Shown here in pieces: positions 50,890 through 61,919 of a stretch of 64,000 bases of DNA (position 1 is the stretch's first letter; every line of letters begins with the position of its first letter). Origin of the DNA: Coenobita brevimanus (lineage: Eukaryota > Arthropoda > Malacostraca > Decapoda > Coenobitidae); assembly GCA_032717465.1 (NCBI GenBank), contig CM064715.1, positions 43,068,548 to 43,132,547 of the forward strand. Direction: 5' to 3'. A program made the position numbers and the translations under genes. The notes under the pieces were generated by a model, which had not been told where the DNA came from, made no database searches, and saw only the letters and a list, made by a program, of their open reading frames with translations.

Positions 50890-51720
50890 GTCTTAACCTA
50901 CCATACTCCACCCTATCATGCCACTCCACCCTACCTTGTCCCATCCTATCATGCCACTCTACCCTACCTTACCTTGTCCTACCCTACCATGCCACTCTAC
51001 CCTACCCTAACTTGTCCTATTCTATCATGCCACTCTACCCTACCTTGTCCTACCCTACTATGCCACTCTACCCTACCTTACCTTGTCCTACCCTACCATG
51101 CCATTCTACCCTACCCTACCTTGTCCTATTCTATCATGCCACTCTACCCTACCTTGTCCTACCCTACTATGCCACTCTACCCTACCTTACCTTGTCCTAC
51201 CCTACCATGCCATTCTACCCTACCCTACCTTGTCCTATTCTATCATGCCACTCTACCCTACCTTGTCCTACCCTACTATGCCACTCTACCCTACCTTACC
51301 TTGTCCTACCCTACTATGCCACTCTACCCTACCTTACCTTGTCCTACCCTACTATGCCACTCTACCCTACCTTACCTTGTCCTACCCTACCATGCCACAC
51401 TACACTACCATGTCACTCTACCCTATCTTACCTTGTCCTACCCTACTATGCCACTCTACCCTACCTTACCTTGTCCTACCCTACCTTACCCTGTCCTACC
51501 CTACCACGTTACTCTACCCTACCTTAACTTATCCCACCATACTATGCCACTCTACCCTACCTTACCTTGTCCTACCATACCATGCCACTCTACACTACCA
51601 TGTCACTCTACCCTACCTTACCTTGTCCTACCCTACCATGCCACTCTACCCTACCATGTCCTACCCTTCTACCCCACCCTACCTTGCCCTACCTTACCAT
51701 ACCACCTCTTACCCAATTAC
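50890..51720. repeat. 38-bp minisatellite (CTACCCTACC type)
   Basis: About twenty units near CTCTACCCTACCTTACCTTG followed by TCCTACCCTACCATGCCA, with 33-43 bp variants arranged in a higher-order pattern of roughly 110 bp. Three overlapping Pro/Leu/Tyr frames arise from it. Confidence 0.95.
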
Positions 51721-51844
51721 ACCCCACTCCACCAAACATGCTATCCTACTGTCCCCTACCCTTCCTTACCTTCCTACCTACCTACTTACCTACTTACCCT
51801 GCCCTACCAAAGCCTTTTACCACGTGCAATCTCAGTGTCCTTCC

Positions 51845-51945
51845 CACTAACCCCTTCAATGTGGTCGACGATATTTTTTAGCTTATTCTTGCTATTCCCA
51901 AACGATTTACTAAACTTAGAAAAGGCCTCGTGCTGAAGGGGCTCA
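51845..51945. mobile_element. Short family B element
   Basis: About 100 bp with ends AACCCCTTCAATGTGGTCGA and CCTCGTGCTGAAGGGGCT, an inverted pair, and CGATTTACTAAAC inside. Confidence 0.6.
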
Positions 51946-52045
51946 TCAGTTCTTAATCGAAAAGGCTCACGAGGAACTGAATCGTAGGGAGATGGCAAGA
52001 ATGAGGTAAAAAATGATGTCACATGGATTTGAGGGGTTAAGCTGC

Positions 52046-52049
<4 letters not shown>

Positions 52050-52088
<39 letters not shown>

Positions 52089-52380
52089 ATCCCCCCCTTC
52101 TGTATACCCCCACTAACCCACTTTCACCCTCACCCTCCCACACATATCACTCACACCTCCAACTACCCTTCGCACTTACTACCCTTCACCACACTCTCAC
52201 CTTCACCACCTCTTCCCTTTCTCACCCCCACACACCCTCCCTCTCTCACACACCCTCTCTCACCCACTTTCCCACACACCCTCTCTCACCCACACTCCCA
52301 CACACCCTCCCTCTCTCAGACCCACTCTCCCCAACCCTCCACCCCCCCCTGCCGTGCTCTCACTCGTGGTCATATTGCAG
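52050..52380. repeat. (CT)n and CTCTCACCCAC pyrimidine repeat
   Basis: (CT)n at 52050-52087, then C/T/A-rich CACACACCCTCTCTCACCCA variants leading into the polypyrimidine tract of the candidate acceptor at 52380. Confidence 0.85.
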
Positions 52381-52431
52381 GCTATGGTGGACACTCTGGT
52401 CAGTGAATTTCTATGCCATATGGAGCTACCG
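52381..52431 (+). CDS. Candidate cassette or relic exon of the exchanger gene
   Basis: 51 nt, seventeen codons, reading AMVDTLVSEFLCHMELP. It is preceded by a C/T-rich tract and CATATTGCAG, and followed by CCG/gtaacc. It would be inserted in phase 0 at both ends, so skipping or inclusion keeps the exchanger frame between exons 2 and 3. Its start resembles exon 3: both have ATTGCAG, then ATGGT.GAC and CT.GT, giving AMVDTLV against NMVDKLV. After nine codons the resemblance stops. A shorter 18-nt form is possible with donor gtcagt at 52399. It could be a diverged duplicate of exon 3, a true alternative exon or coincidence. Unproven. Confidence 0.35.
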
Positions 52432-52759
52432 GTAACCCCTCTCACACTCTGCATGTTTGCCTCGCTCTACCCTGCCCCCCTGACCCCCCCTTGTATTTTA
52501 GCCCCCCCCCTCGACTCCCCATGCATCTCGCCTCTCCCCTGCCTCCTCCCCCCGCCACCCACTGCCTTCCCCCGCTCCCTCCTCCCCTCTCCCCATCTGT
52601 TTCCAATGTCCTGCTCTATCTCTGCTTTCCTGCTTTCCCTGCTCCCACTTCCCTGCCCCCCCTCCCCACCTCGCGCTCTCTCAGCCCCCTCCCCCGCAAG
52701 CACAGCCGCCGCCGCCGCTTCCCGAGAGCTCATTTTGCTTGCGTCTTTAGCCCAGGCAG

Positions 52760-52843
<84 letters not shown>

Positions 52844-52850
52844 GCGCACG
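52432..52850. repeat. C-rich tract then (CA)n
   Basis: CCCCTCCC-rich DNA to about 52700, a short GC-rich stretch and (CA)n at about 52762-52842. Confidence 0.9.
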
Positions 52851-52964
52851 CAAGCATACTTAACACCTGTTTCTCCTATTGGCAGTTTCTCTCGTTCTGT
52901 ATTTCTAAATTAAGAAGTATATCATCCCTGTATAATTAACCATTCATATCCCAGGCTTCACCAT

Positions 52965-52982
52965 GACATACTACTACTATTA

Positions 52983-53024
<42 letters not shown>

Positions 53025-53165
53025 ATAATAATAATAATAATATAAACAATAGATAATAACAATAATAATACACAATAAGTAATAACAGCAACAACAACAA
53101 CAACAATAATAATAATAATAATAATAACAATAATAATCATCAACATCGTCATCATCATCATCAAC
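52965..53165. repeat. ACT, AAT, AAC and ATC triplet runs
   Basis: (TAC)n to (TAA)n at 52969-53040, then AAC/AAT and ATC runs to 53165. Confidence 0.95.
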
Positions 53166-53324
53166 ATCAATCTATGTCTGTCCTATAAAGCTCTTCGCCA
53201 AGCTGCTCTCTGACTCATCAAATCACTCTCTCTCTTCCACACCAGATGAGAGAAAAAAGGCTAAATGCAAGGCTCCCTTTAAAACTGGCCTTCGAAATTA
53301 ATTTGCCTTCGTCATTTCCCTCAC

Positions 53325-53521
53325 GGCCCTCAGTAATGCTCCGTAACACCTCTTCCTTAGCGATTTGTTTCCGGATATAGCTGGTTAATATCCACTTGTA
53401 GGTTATTTATGCAGAGTATGGCAATATTGGAAAGATTTAAGTAAGACAGAAGAGGACAGTAAAGTGCAAAATAAATCGCTTAGGAATGCGTGTTAGGGAG
53501 CTTCCTTAACCGAAACTAGGC
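53325..53521. mobile_element. Family A element
   Basis: The left arm contains GTAACACCTCTTCCTTAGCG then ATTTGTTTCC. The right arm contains AATAAATCGCTTAGGAATGC then GTGTTAGGGAGCTTCC and TTAACCG. The interior GCTGGTTAATATCC and GTTATTTATGCAGAG is shared with the copy at 54850, so the two belong to one subfamily. Confidence 0.8.
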
Positions 53522-53585
53522 GAAAAATTAACCAAGACTTTTTTCGAAATGGCCCCATCAAATTATCACGTCATTTATCCACATA

Positions 53586-53614
53586 CAATAATAATAAAAA
53601 TAATAATCATAATC

Positions 53615-53651
<37 letters not shown>

Positions 53652-53870
53652 CATTGCTTTCTTTAACACACCTGCATACGGATGACGCTCTTTCATTTAC
53701 TCTCACTACTGCCAGACGATTTTCTTCAGCGTCTCTCGTGTCCTAAGGGGTTTATTAAGGTGCCGTCTAAACCTTCCAGTTGTAAAAATAAATATCTCTT
53801 AGGTTGAAAAAAATCGTCTGGCTACGGAGAGAATAAATTGGAAAACACCCCCCCCCCAGGATTAATGGGT
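53586..53870. mobile_element. AAT array and family B element
   Basis: (AAT)n at about 53610-53648. The family B arms at 53700-53870 are GCCAGACGATTTTCTTCAGC and GTTGAAAAAAATCGTCTGGC, inverted copies about 110 bp apart. Confidence 0.65.
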
Positions 53871-53939
53871 TATAATATGAACTATCCTAATCCTGACTGG
53901 CCAACGTCGTCCCCATCTCCCCATTAACTACCCCCATCA

Positions 53940-54785
53940 ATTAGAGGTCACCCAAACTCATTAACAGCATCTTTACCCCAATCAGAGGTCACCCAAGCTC
54001 ATTAACAGCGTCTTTATACCAATTAGAGGTCACCCAAGCTCATTAACAGCGTCTTTACACCAATTAGAGGTCATCCAAGCTCATTAACAGCGTCTTTATA
54101 CCGGTACCAATTAGAGGTTACCCAAGCTCATTAACAGCGTCTTCATACCAATTAGAGGTCACCCAAGCTCATTAACAGCGTCTTCATACCAATTAGAGGT
54201 TACCCAAGCTCATTAACAGCGTCTTCATACCAATTACAGGTCACCCAAGCTCATTAACAGCGTCTTCATACCAATTACAGGTCACCCAAGCTCATTAACA
54301 GCGTCTTCATACCAATTACAGGTCACCCAAGCTCATTAACAGCGTCTTCATACCAATTACAGGTCACCCAAGCTCATTAACAGCGTCTTCATACCAATTA
54401 CAGGTCACCCAAGCTCATTAACAGCGTCTTCATACCAATTACAGGTCACCCAAGCTCATTAACAGCGTCTTCATACCAATTAGAGGTCACCCAAGCTCAT
54501 TAACAGCGTCATTACATCAATTAGAGGTCACCCAAGCTCATTTGCAGGTTCTTCACACCAATTAGAGGTCACCCAAGCTCATTAACAGCGTCATTACACC
54601 AATTAGAGGTCACCCAAGCTCATTAATAGCTTCTTTACCCCAATCAGAGGTCACCCAAGCTCATTAACAACGTCATTACATCAATCAGAGGTCACCCAAG
54701 CTAATTAACAACGTCTTTACACCAATTAGAGGTCACCCAAGCTCATTAACAGCGTCTTTATAACAATCAAGAGATAACCCAGGTG
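53940..54785. repeat. 41-bp minisatellite
   Basis: About twenty units of AATTAGAGGTCACCCAAGCT then CATTAACAGCGTCTTCATACC. Central units are nearly identical, with ACAGGT in place of AGAGGT in one block. One unit (near 54099) has an extra 6 bp creating TACCGGTA. Each unit holds one AGGTCA. Confidence 0.97.
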
Positions 54786-54849
54786 AACACTGACCTCTCC
54801 TGTTATTTCCCTATCAGATGACCTGGGCCATGACTGACCTCCCAAATCA

Positions 54850-55083
54850 CCGTCTTAGTAGCCCAGTTAGGAAAGTCTTAAACTAATACTCCTAGCGCCT
54901 CTTCCTTAGCGATTTATTTTTGCATGTGGCTGGTTAATATCCTCTTGTATGTTATTTATGCAGAGCGGGGCGATGTGTGAACGATTTATACAACACAGAA
55001 TGGGACAGTAAGATGTAATACGCAAAATAAGTCGCTTAGGAAAAGGTGTTAGGGAGCTTCTTAACCGACGAGAATACGGGCCA
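54850..55083. mobile_element. Family A element
   Basis: The left arm contains CTAGCGCCTCTTCCTTAGCG then ATTTATTTTTGC. The right arm contains AAATAAGTCGCTTAGGAAAA then GGTGTTAGGGAGCTTCTTAA and ACGAGAATACGGG. The interior TGGTTAATATCCTCTTGTAT matches 53325-53521. Confidence 0.8.
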
Positions 55084-55089
55084 CCTGAA

Positions 55090-55480
55090 GAGTCTTAGAT
55101 ATTACGATTTAGGCTTTTAAGATGATTTTATATTACGATTTAGGCTTTTAAGATGATTTTATATTACGATTTAGGCATTTAAGATGATCTATATTTCGAT
55201 TTAGGCTTTTAAGATGATTTTATATTACGATTGAGGCTTTTAAGATGATTTTATATTACGATTTAGGCTTTTAAGACGATTATATATTACGATTAAGGCT
55301 TTTAAGACGATTTTATATTACGGTTAAGGCTTTTAGGATGATTTTATATTACGATTTAGGCTTTTAAGATGATTTTATATTACGATTTAGGCTTTTAAGA
55401 TGATTTTATATTTCGATTCAGGCTTTTAAGATGATTTTATATTACGATTTGGGGTTTTAAGATGATTTCATAGCTTAAAA
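55090..55480. repeat. 31-bp minisatellite
   Basis: About twelve copies of a unit on GATTTTATATTACGATTTAG then GCTTTTAAGAT. Confidence 0.97.
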
Positions 55481-55597
55481 ATGTATAGAAACAGGAGCGT
55501 GAATATCAAAACACAGGCAGGGAACCACCACACGCCAAAACAACCTTATTATTACTGACAGATGTTCTATGAGGCTCCGAATGCAGTAAAGATACGA

Positions 55598-55748
55598 GGC
55601 AAGTCTGATTCGAACATGCCCTTTAGCCTATTTGTCGTGAACTTATATTTGCAAGTCTGATTTGAACATGTCCTTTAGGCTATATATCCTGAAGTTCTAT
55701 TTGCAAGTCTGATTCAAGCGTGCCCTTTAGCCGATTAGTCCTGCACTA
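55598..55748. repeat. 52-bp tandem repeat, three copies
   Basis: Each copy starts GCAAGTCTGATT and contains CCTTTAG, with about 15 percent divergence. Confidence 0.85.
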
Positions 55749-56160
55749 CTTTTCATGTGAGTTACCGATACAGGCAATATATATAAGTACTTTATTTACA
55801 TCTAAGAAGAAAACGCTACGAAATGGCACGCCTTTCCTCGCAAATGTGTCTCTTTACTCACCATATTCTTGTTACTTACACACGATTTTATTAAACTAAG
55901 AGATTTTTAGAGCAAAGGGGTTATAGATACAGTCCTCATTAATTGCAATATACTTGAAATCTTTACCATATTGCATAAATCACCTGTCTAGTATAAAAAA
56001 AAAAAAAAGAGAGAGAGAGAGAGAAAATACAAGACATCATCGTACAGACTCAGTTAAAAATCATTCATTATTCATATCTAACCAACAAACAAACTAACTC
56101 ACTAGGTAACTATTATAACTAACTCTGCCATTATTTTTTTCTGTGCTGCTTAGAGCCATC
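55749..56160. other. Complex AT-rich sequence, no gene seen
   Basis: A short A run and GA run at 55996-56026; otherwise nothing recognised. Confidence 0.5.
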
Positions 56161-56174
56161 TCACGTGTCAGGTA

Positions 56175-56180
<6 letters not shown>

Positions 56181-56239
<59 letters not shown>

Positions 56240-56442
56240 GTTTATAAAGAGATGCAAGATTAACAGAAATTATTCGATGGGAGGAGGAGGGGAGGAAGAC
56301 CGAGAACGCAGGTAGAAGATGAAGCCAGGAGTCCAGGGTTCAATCCCATGTTGGAGTGCATTTAAGGTGGATGCTGGTAGTATGTCCTCTCATTTACCTG
56401 CATATTTTTCCAACATTTCGGTTCTGCCAATGAAATACAGAC

Positions 56443-56485
<43 letters not shown>

Positions 56486-56518
56486 TTCTACCCACCTACT
56501 TTACATGCATACACACCT

Positions 56519-56570
<52 letters not shown>

Positions 56571-56603
56571 TTCTACCCACCTACTTTACATGCATACACA
56601 CCT

Positions 56604-56666
<63 letters not shown>

Positions 56667-56725
56667 TCTACCCACCTGCTTTACATGCATACACACCTTA
56701 CCTACACACACACACATTACAACAC
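56181..56725. repeat. (GA)n, then composite CA array with duplicated spacer
   Basis: (GA)n at 56181-56236. From 56446 to 56720 (CA)n blocks alternate with three copies of ATTCTACCCACCT(A/G)CTTTAC then ATGCATACACACCTT. A segment at 56276-56330 could read RGGRPRTQVED, reminiscent of a LINE C-terminus, but it is too short to call. Confidence 0.85.
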
Positions 56726-56843
56726 CTCCATTTCGCCTCCATCACTCTTCCAACACAGTCCTTTCATCTTCGTACTTCTCCAGCATGTGTAAGGTCCAGC
56801 CTCTGCAGTGGACCTGACATGAATTAGTACAGACACAGATTAT

Positions 56844-56847
<4 letters not shown>

Positions 56848-56883
<36 letters not shown>

Positions 56884-56894
56884 CTTGACTGTAC

Positions 56895-56987
<93 letters not shown>

Positions 56988-57133
56988 CCTACGCATACAG
57001 GGCGAGAGGTGCAGTGAGGCAAGGAAAGGTCACACAACCACCAAAACAAGACACGGAACTAACCCGCGAGTCAACATCATCATCATCATCATCAACAACA
57101 TAATCCTAATCCTATTATTGTAAATGAGGTGTG

Positions 57134-57192
<59 letters not shown>
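56848..57192. repeat. GA, GT and CA microsatellites
   Basis: (GA)n 56849-56879, an 89-bp (GT)n 56898-56986, an ATC run at 57068-57090 and (CA)n 57136-57191. The GT and CA arrays are in opposite orientation about 150 bp apart. Confidence 0.97.
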
Positions 57193-57193
<1 letters not shown>

Positions 57194-57379
57194 GCGTTAC
57201 TTAAGAGTTCTGTTCGAGTGTTTTTATCTGAATAATTCCAGACGGTTCTATATGGCTGGGAAAAATCACTTGTTGTCAGGGAGTAAGAGTGCGAATTGCT
57301 CTCTCTCTCTCTCTTCCTTCTTCTTCAGTGTCGCGTGGTATATGATGACGGGGTGACGGTGAAAGCGGTACTCCTTCCC

Positions 57380-57617
57380 TTTCCCGTCCCCTCCCCTCCC
57401 CTCCCCACCTCACCCCCCTATCGCCAGCTCACCTAGACTGCCTGGGCTCACTCTTAAAGCTTCCCAAAATGAGCTCTTTACCCCACTAAGCTTCACGTAA
57501 AGATCCCACACTCACATTTCCACGCACAGGTAAAGGCGCTCAATTTTTACACCTTCAGTATTGATATCACCATTTTTAATTACCAAAATAAATAAATAAA
57601 TAAATAAATAAATAAAT
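57380..57617. repeat. CCCCT run and (AAAT)n
   Basis: 57383-57407 has consecutive CCCCT units (G-quadruplex type on the minus strand). (AAAT)n lies at about 57585-57616. The intervening DNA is complex. Confidence 0.8.
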
Positions 57618-57620
57618 CTT

Positions 57621-57820
57621 AAACCCCTTCAGTACTTTCGAGACTTTTTTTTTTTTTTTTGCTGCCCCCACATTTTTTCGTTCTTTTTTTTCTTTTTTTT
57701 TTCGAACGTGAAGAATTAAATTTAGTCCTTCAATTCACGAGGTATTTCCTATGCTGACTAAAATCGCACGTAGCCAGCAAGAAAATACCCAAATAAAAAT
57801 GTCATCGTACTGAAAGGGTC
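57621..57820. mobile_element. Family B element, complete
   Basis: 200 bp with ends AACCCCTTCAGTACTTTCGA and GTCATCGTACTGAAAGGGTC, an inverted pair. The interior includes GCTGACTAAAATCGCACGTA and GCCAGCAAG. No coding region. Confidence 0.75.
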
Positions 57821-57864
57821 AAATGGATACTGGACAATTGCACAACACAAGAATTTCAAAGACC

Positions 57865-58005
57865 ATCATCATCATCATCATCATATTTTAGGCTCAATAT
57901 TATAAATGGCATGGACAGGAATGCAGAGAAGAACCATCATCATCATCATCATCATCATCACCATCATCATCACTCTTTCACCTGTTATAAATGAAGAAGG
58001 TATAG

Positions 58006-58049
<44 letters not shown>

Positions 58050-58569
58050 CACCATCAAACTGTCATCAATCAGGCCAGGAATAATGAGCTACACCTTTCA
58101 CTAATCATTCAGGTGTTAAAAATCATGACTACCATGTAACAAAACAGAATTGGAACTGAACACTACAATTTGGAATTACTGTAGGAATGTATTATGTATT
58201 TGTCTTTCACACATTCTATAGGAATTCATAGTGACCTGTCTTCACTGTAAACTAAACAATAGATAACATCATCATCATTATCATCCCATTTCAGCCATAT
58301 GAAAAGACGTGCTAGCATTATAATTTATACATCATCATCATCATCGTCATCATCATCATCATCATCACTGCTTCCCACGTCATAAATGGAAATAGATGAA
58401 TATACAGTAGAAATCAGAAAAGGAGGAACAACAAGCATAAGGAATTAACTCTCAATTAGCCACTTCTATTCATGGTTATGGGCACTGTTATGAGAACGGT
58501 ATTATACAGTATGTTTCCTGTTCCTGTTTCTGGATCCCTCCCATCCTATGTAATGGTGATAAATAAGAT

Positions 58570-58600
<31 letters not shown>

Positions 58601-58605
58601 AACAA
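57865..58605. repeat. ATC/GAT triplet arrays with GA
   Basis: (ATC)n at 57866-57885, 57931-57974, 58268-58283 and 58331-58366, (GA)n at 58011-58044 and (GAT)n at 58574-58600. Related flanks (ATAAATG then GA-rich) suggest these blocks were duplicated. Confidence 0.9.
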
Positions 58606-58729
58606 ATTACACTTTCATATTCCCAACCAGGCCTTCCAATTATCAGCTCAATCCAACAGGTATACACATAAAGGCTTTGCAGAGATGTAAGGTCTTGTTG
58701 CATTCGGCTTGACACGCAACTGCACAATC

Positions 58730-59060
58730 CTTTAACATGGCAGGCTTGAGTTTAGGCACAGCACAAGCTCTTTAACTATGTCAGGCTTGATATACAACGC
58801 TGCAAAACAACCAAAAAAGGTTACGCTTACACAAATCCTGGAAAAGTTAGGCACTGCACATTCCCTTTAACCAGCAGGCTTATGGCATTGCACAAACTCA
58901 TTACCAGACAGGGTTAATTTTAGGCACTGCATAAGCCTTTAAAGCGTAAGGCCAAACGACAATGCACAGGTCATTTACATCTGGCTTAAATTATAGTATT
59001 GCACAGGCATTTTTAAACTGTTAGGCTTGATATGAGATCTTGCACAAGCATTTATATGTA
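58730..59060. repeat. Diverged tandem repeat of about 55-60 bp
   Basis: About six copies of a phrase with CAGGCTTGA, TTAGGCACTGCACA and CTTTAA. Confidence 0.7.
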
Positions 59061-60635
59061 TTCACCCCATTCCTTACGATGCTGCCTTTTTGACATTTTA
59101 TTCTTGTTACCAACAAACAATATTATTCAACTTAACCCATAACTACGAAGGGCTGCTATGCATGACATTCTGCTTTGAAGGTACTGAATGTAACATCCTT
59201 TCCCCGTCACCTTACAGTCTTGAAGCTTATTGGTTCAAGGTCTGAGGTTCTCCCCTTAAATTGCTACTGACTGGAGGCCAATTTACAAGTTTGCCTCCCC
59301 TGGCTGGTCATATTGAAAACATTTTTCTTTGGTAAATCGGACCCAAACACCGTAAAACCGATGGGAAACTCTAAGCTCTTTGCACCTGGTCGGGAGGTTG
59401 GGATATGCAAAGGTTCCACAACCAGACATTTGGTTGGACTGGGGATCACGTAAGCTTACACCTTAACCAGCAACGGGTTAGTAATTTTATAAAATGTCTT
59501 GCACCATAGTCTCGTAGCAAAGAAGTTTACAGAAATATCCATCGATTCTTTCACTATGACAGTTCCCTCCAAAAAATGAATAAAAAGGTCTGATGGCAGC
59601 AGGATTAAAAGAGAAAAAGGGTGTCTTCGTACTGAATGGGGGGAAAGTATTAGGCTTTGATTTAATGCACTCCACAGGTCAGTACAACTCTAGCTTGAGT
59701 CTAGGTGTTGGCATTATTGAGTAGGCAAGGAGGGGGGTATTGTTGTGGAGTCAGGGGGCTCTCTTGCACATCTTCCCTCCAGTTTGCTAGATATTACACT
59801 TTGTTTACCTTTTGTGTGTTACTGAGATATTTTTACTACTCACATTACCGGCATAAAAAACATACAATAAAGTATATGTGAATCACTTACATGTTATTAA
59901 GATCTTTTAAGAGTTAACAATAAACTTAATAAGCTTTCTCTAACCCCAGCATTCCAAGAGGTCTCTAATCTGAATAAAATACGATCAAACATTAACCAAA
60001 ATGAAAAAAAAGGGGATTAAACCTGTGCTGGCGATTTACCTGTTGTACCCTGCTCAGTGAAGACAGTTTTAATCACCACCTGGACTGACTGATTACACGA
60101 AAAAGCTCACGATACAGAGGTCATTGCCGTCACAGCTTCTAAAACTCTTGAGGTCGTGGGGCGAACTACACAAAAATGATAATACAATACAAGCATGACA
60201 TTTGGAGAGGGAAATTGGGAAGAGATGGTCGCCAGTCCCCTAAATCCACAACAATATGCCCCCAAGGTGGTTAAGACGTAAGAACCACCATTACCACACC
60301 ATAAGCGGTTCCAGCCACGCATCCCACACCAGCGACCTCCTCTGCTTCGGGTACCATGGTATAGCGTAGCCAGGTGTATTTACGGCCACTGTATACATAG
60401 AATACTTACTTTACGAATTTTACTGATCTACTTAATATTATATATTTACTGTGTTCTAGATGTTGTCACTGTTTTTGGAAATGGTCATAACAAGTGGTGT
60501 TAATGTAAGCACTTGAAATTTATTGATTCTAAATTAGTATAATAGTGCATTCAGAAACGTAAAAGTATATAAGGCATGTAAAATAGTAAGTGTTTATGGG
60601 GTAACTTGTAAAATATAAATCGGGGGGTGTGTTCC
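59061..60635. other. Intron sequence, no exon seen; one family B fragment
   Basis: Complex DNA. 59545-59640 resembles a family B right half (AATGAATAAAAAGGTCTGAT, GGCAGCAGGATTAAA, TCTTCGTACTGAATGGGG). The 71-codon minus-strand frame near 60107 matches nothing I recognise. Confidence 0.5.
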
Positions 60636-60637
60636 TG

Positions 60638-60676
60638 TTTTTTTTTTTTTTTTTTTTTGGCGGGGGGGGGGGGGGG
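60638..60676. repeat. Poly-T / poly-G junction
   Basis: About 21 T followed by GGC and about 15 G. The run lengths are doubtful in any assembly. Confidence 0.9.
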
Positions 60677-60679
60677 TAG

Positions 60680-60950
60680 GAGGGTGTTTTTGTGAGTTCG
60701 TAGGGGTGTAGGAGGGTGTTTTTGCGAGTTTGTAAGGGTGTAGGAGGGTGTTTTTGTGAGTTTGTCAGGGTATAGGGGTGTTTTCCTGAGTTTGTCAGGG
60801 AATAGGAATGTTTTTGTGAGTTTGTAAGAGTGTAGGAGAGTGTTTTTGTTTGTTAAAGTGTAAGAGGGTGTTTTTGTGAGTCTAAGGGTGTAGAAGGATG
60901 CTTTGCGAGTTTATAGGGGTGTAGGAGGGTGTTTATGTAAGTTTCTAGTG
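60680..60950. repeat. Minisatellite of about 32 bp (GGGTGTAGGAGGGTGTTTTT)
   Basis: About eight variable copies ending in GTGAGTTTGTAA. Confidence 0.9.
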
Positions 60951-61032
60951 CTCATGTAAATTAACGAGACAGCTAAAAAAAACTGACCCTTTGTTTTTAT
61001 ATAGTTAATATGGGTAAAATAAGGGTAAAAAC

Positions 61033-61160
61033 ACAAACTAAGTGTATTTGTATGTGTAGGGGTAAACAACTAAGTGTATTTGTATGTGTAGGGGTAAACA
61101 GCTAAGTGTATTTGTATGTGTAGGGGTAAACAACTAAGTGTATTTGTATGTGTAGGGAAA
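61033..61160. repeat. 32-bp minisatellite, four copies
   Basis: Unit AACTAAGTGTATTTGTATGT then GTAGGGGTAAAC, nearly identical between copies. Confidence 0.95.
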
Positions 61161-61919
61161 AATTACTAATACTGTGTTTTTGCATCTTTGTGAGTAAAAT
61201 ATTCAAACTGACCGAAACTGACTCGTTGGCATTACTGTTATTTATGATGCTGGTTAGTACACTCAGAGAAATTATGGTACATTATTTTTATCTTTTCTTT
61301 ATAGGGTTAATGAAGTTTTAGCTCCAAGGCATATCCAGGATTATAAGAAGAGGGGGGGGGCGGTTCACTGGGCAAACATTCTTGGCTTAAAACAGACAGG
61401 GAGGGGGTGAATAAAAGGAAGAAAAATCAAACTGAAAAAGGCTAATATTCTTACAATTTCTCCATGTACTCAATAAATAATGTAAATAAGTAAATGTTTG
61501 GAATTATGTATGAAAAATATACGCTGCTGATTATATGTTATGCCCACTGAGGGGGAAGGAGGGTTGGGAGGGGTGCCAGGCAAACCACAAAAATCAACCA
61601 GAAAAGCCAACTATTATTTTTATTATTTATGATCGTGGTTATTACAGTCCTAGTCAATTATTTTCTCGTTATTAATGTCTGTGGTTTATGGAATTTTACC
61701 TGCCTGTTTTCTGATATAATTACCTTGTTACAAATGAAGCTAATAAGAGTTGTATATTATTTTTGTTGTTACTTTTGAATACACGTGATTAGTAAGATTT
61801 AAGCTATTTTCTGAGCTAAATATTTTCAGCTCAAGTTCGAAGTTCAGGTCTTGGGTAATTATCTGGCTATTTACGTCGCTAATTACTGCAGTGAGTTAAT
61901 GACCGACCTCGAATTGCAG
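61161..61919. other. Intron leading to exon 3
   Basis: AT-rich DNA. The last 90 nt before exon 3 (61830-61919) are open in the exon's frame and preceded by TATTTTCAG, so a longer exon using that acceptor cannot be excluded from sequence alone. Confidence 0.5.

Noticed and set aside
50736..51936. Overlapping Pro/Leu/Tyr-rich frames of 255-320 codons
   Set aside because: They come from the 38-bp CTACCCTACC minisatellite in three frames at once.
53940..54785. CRISPR-like array
   Set aside because: The units are contiguous tandem repeats with no unique spacers, and the window is eukaryotic.
56276..56400. Second tRNA-like B-box (CAGGGTTCAATCCC) and a GRPRT-like LINE remnant
   Set aside because: No A-box at proper distance and only about ten LINE-like residues; too little to call either.
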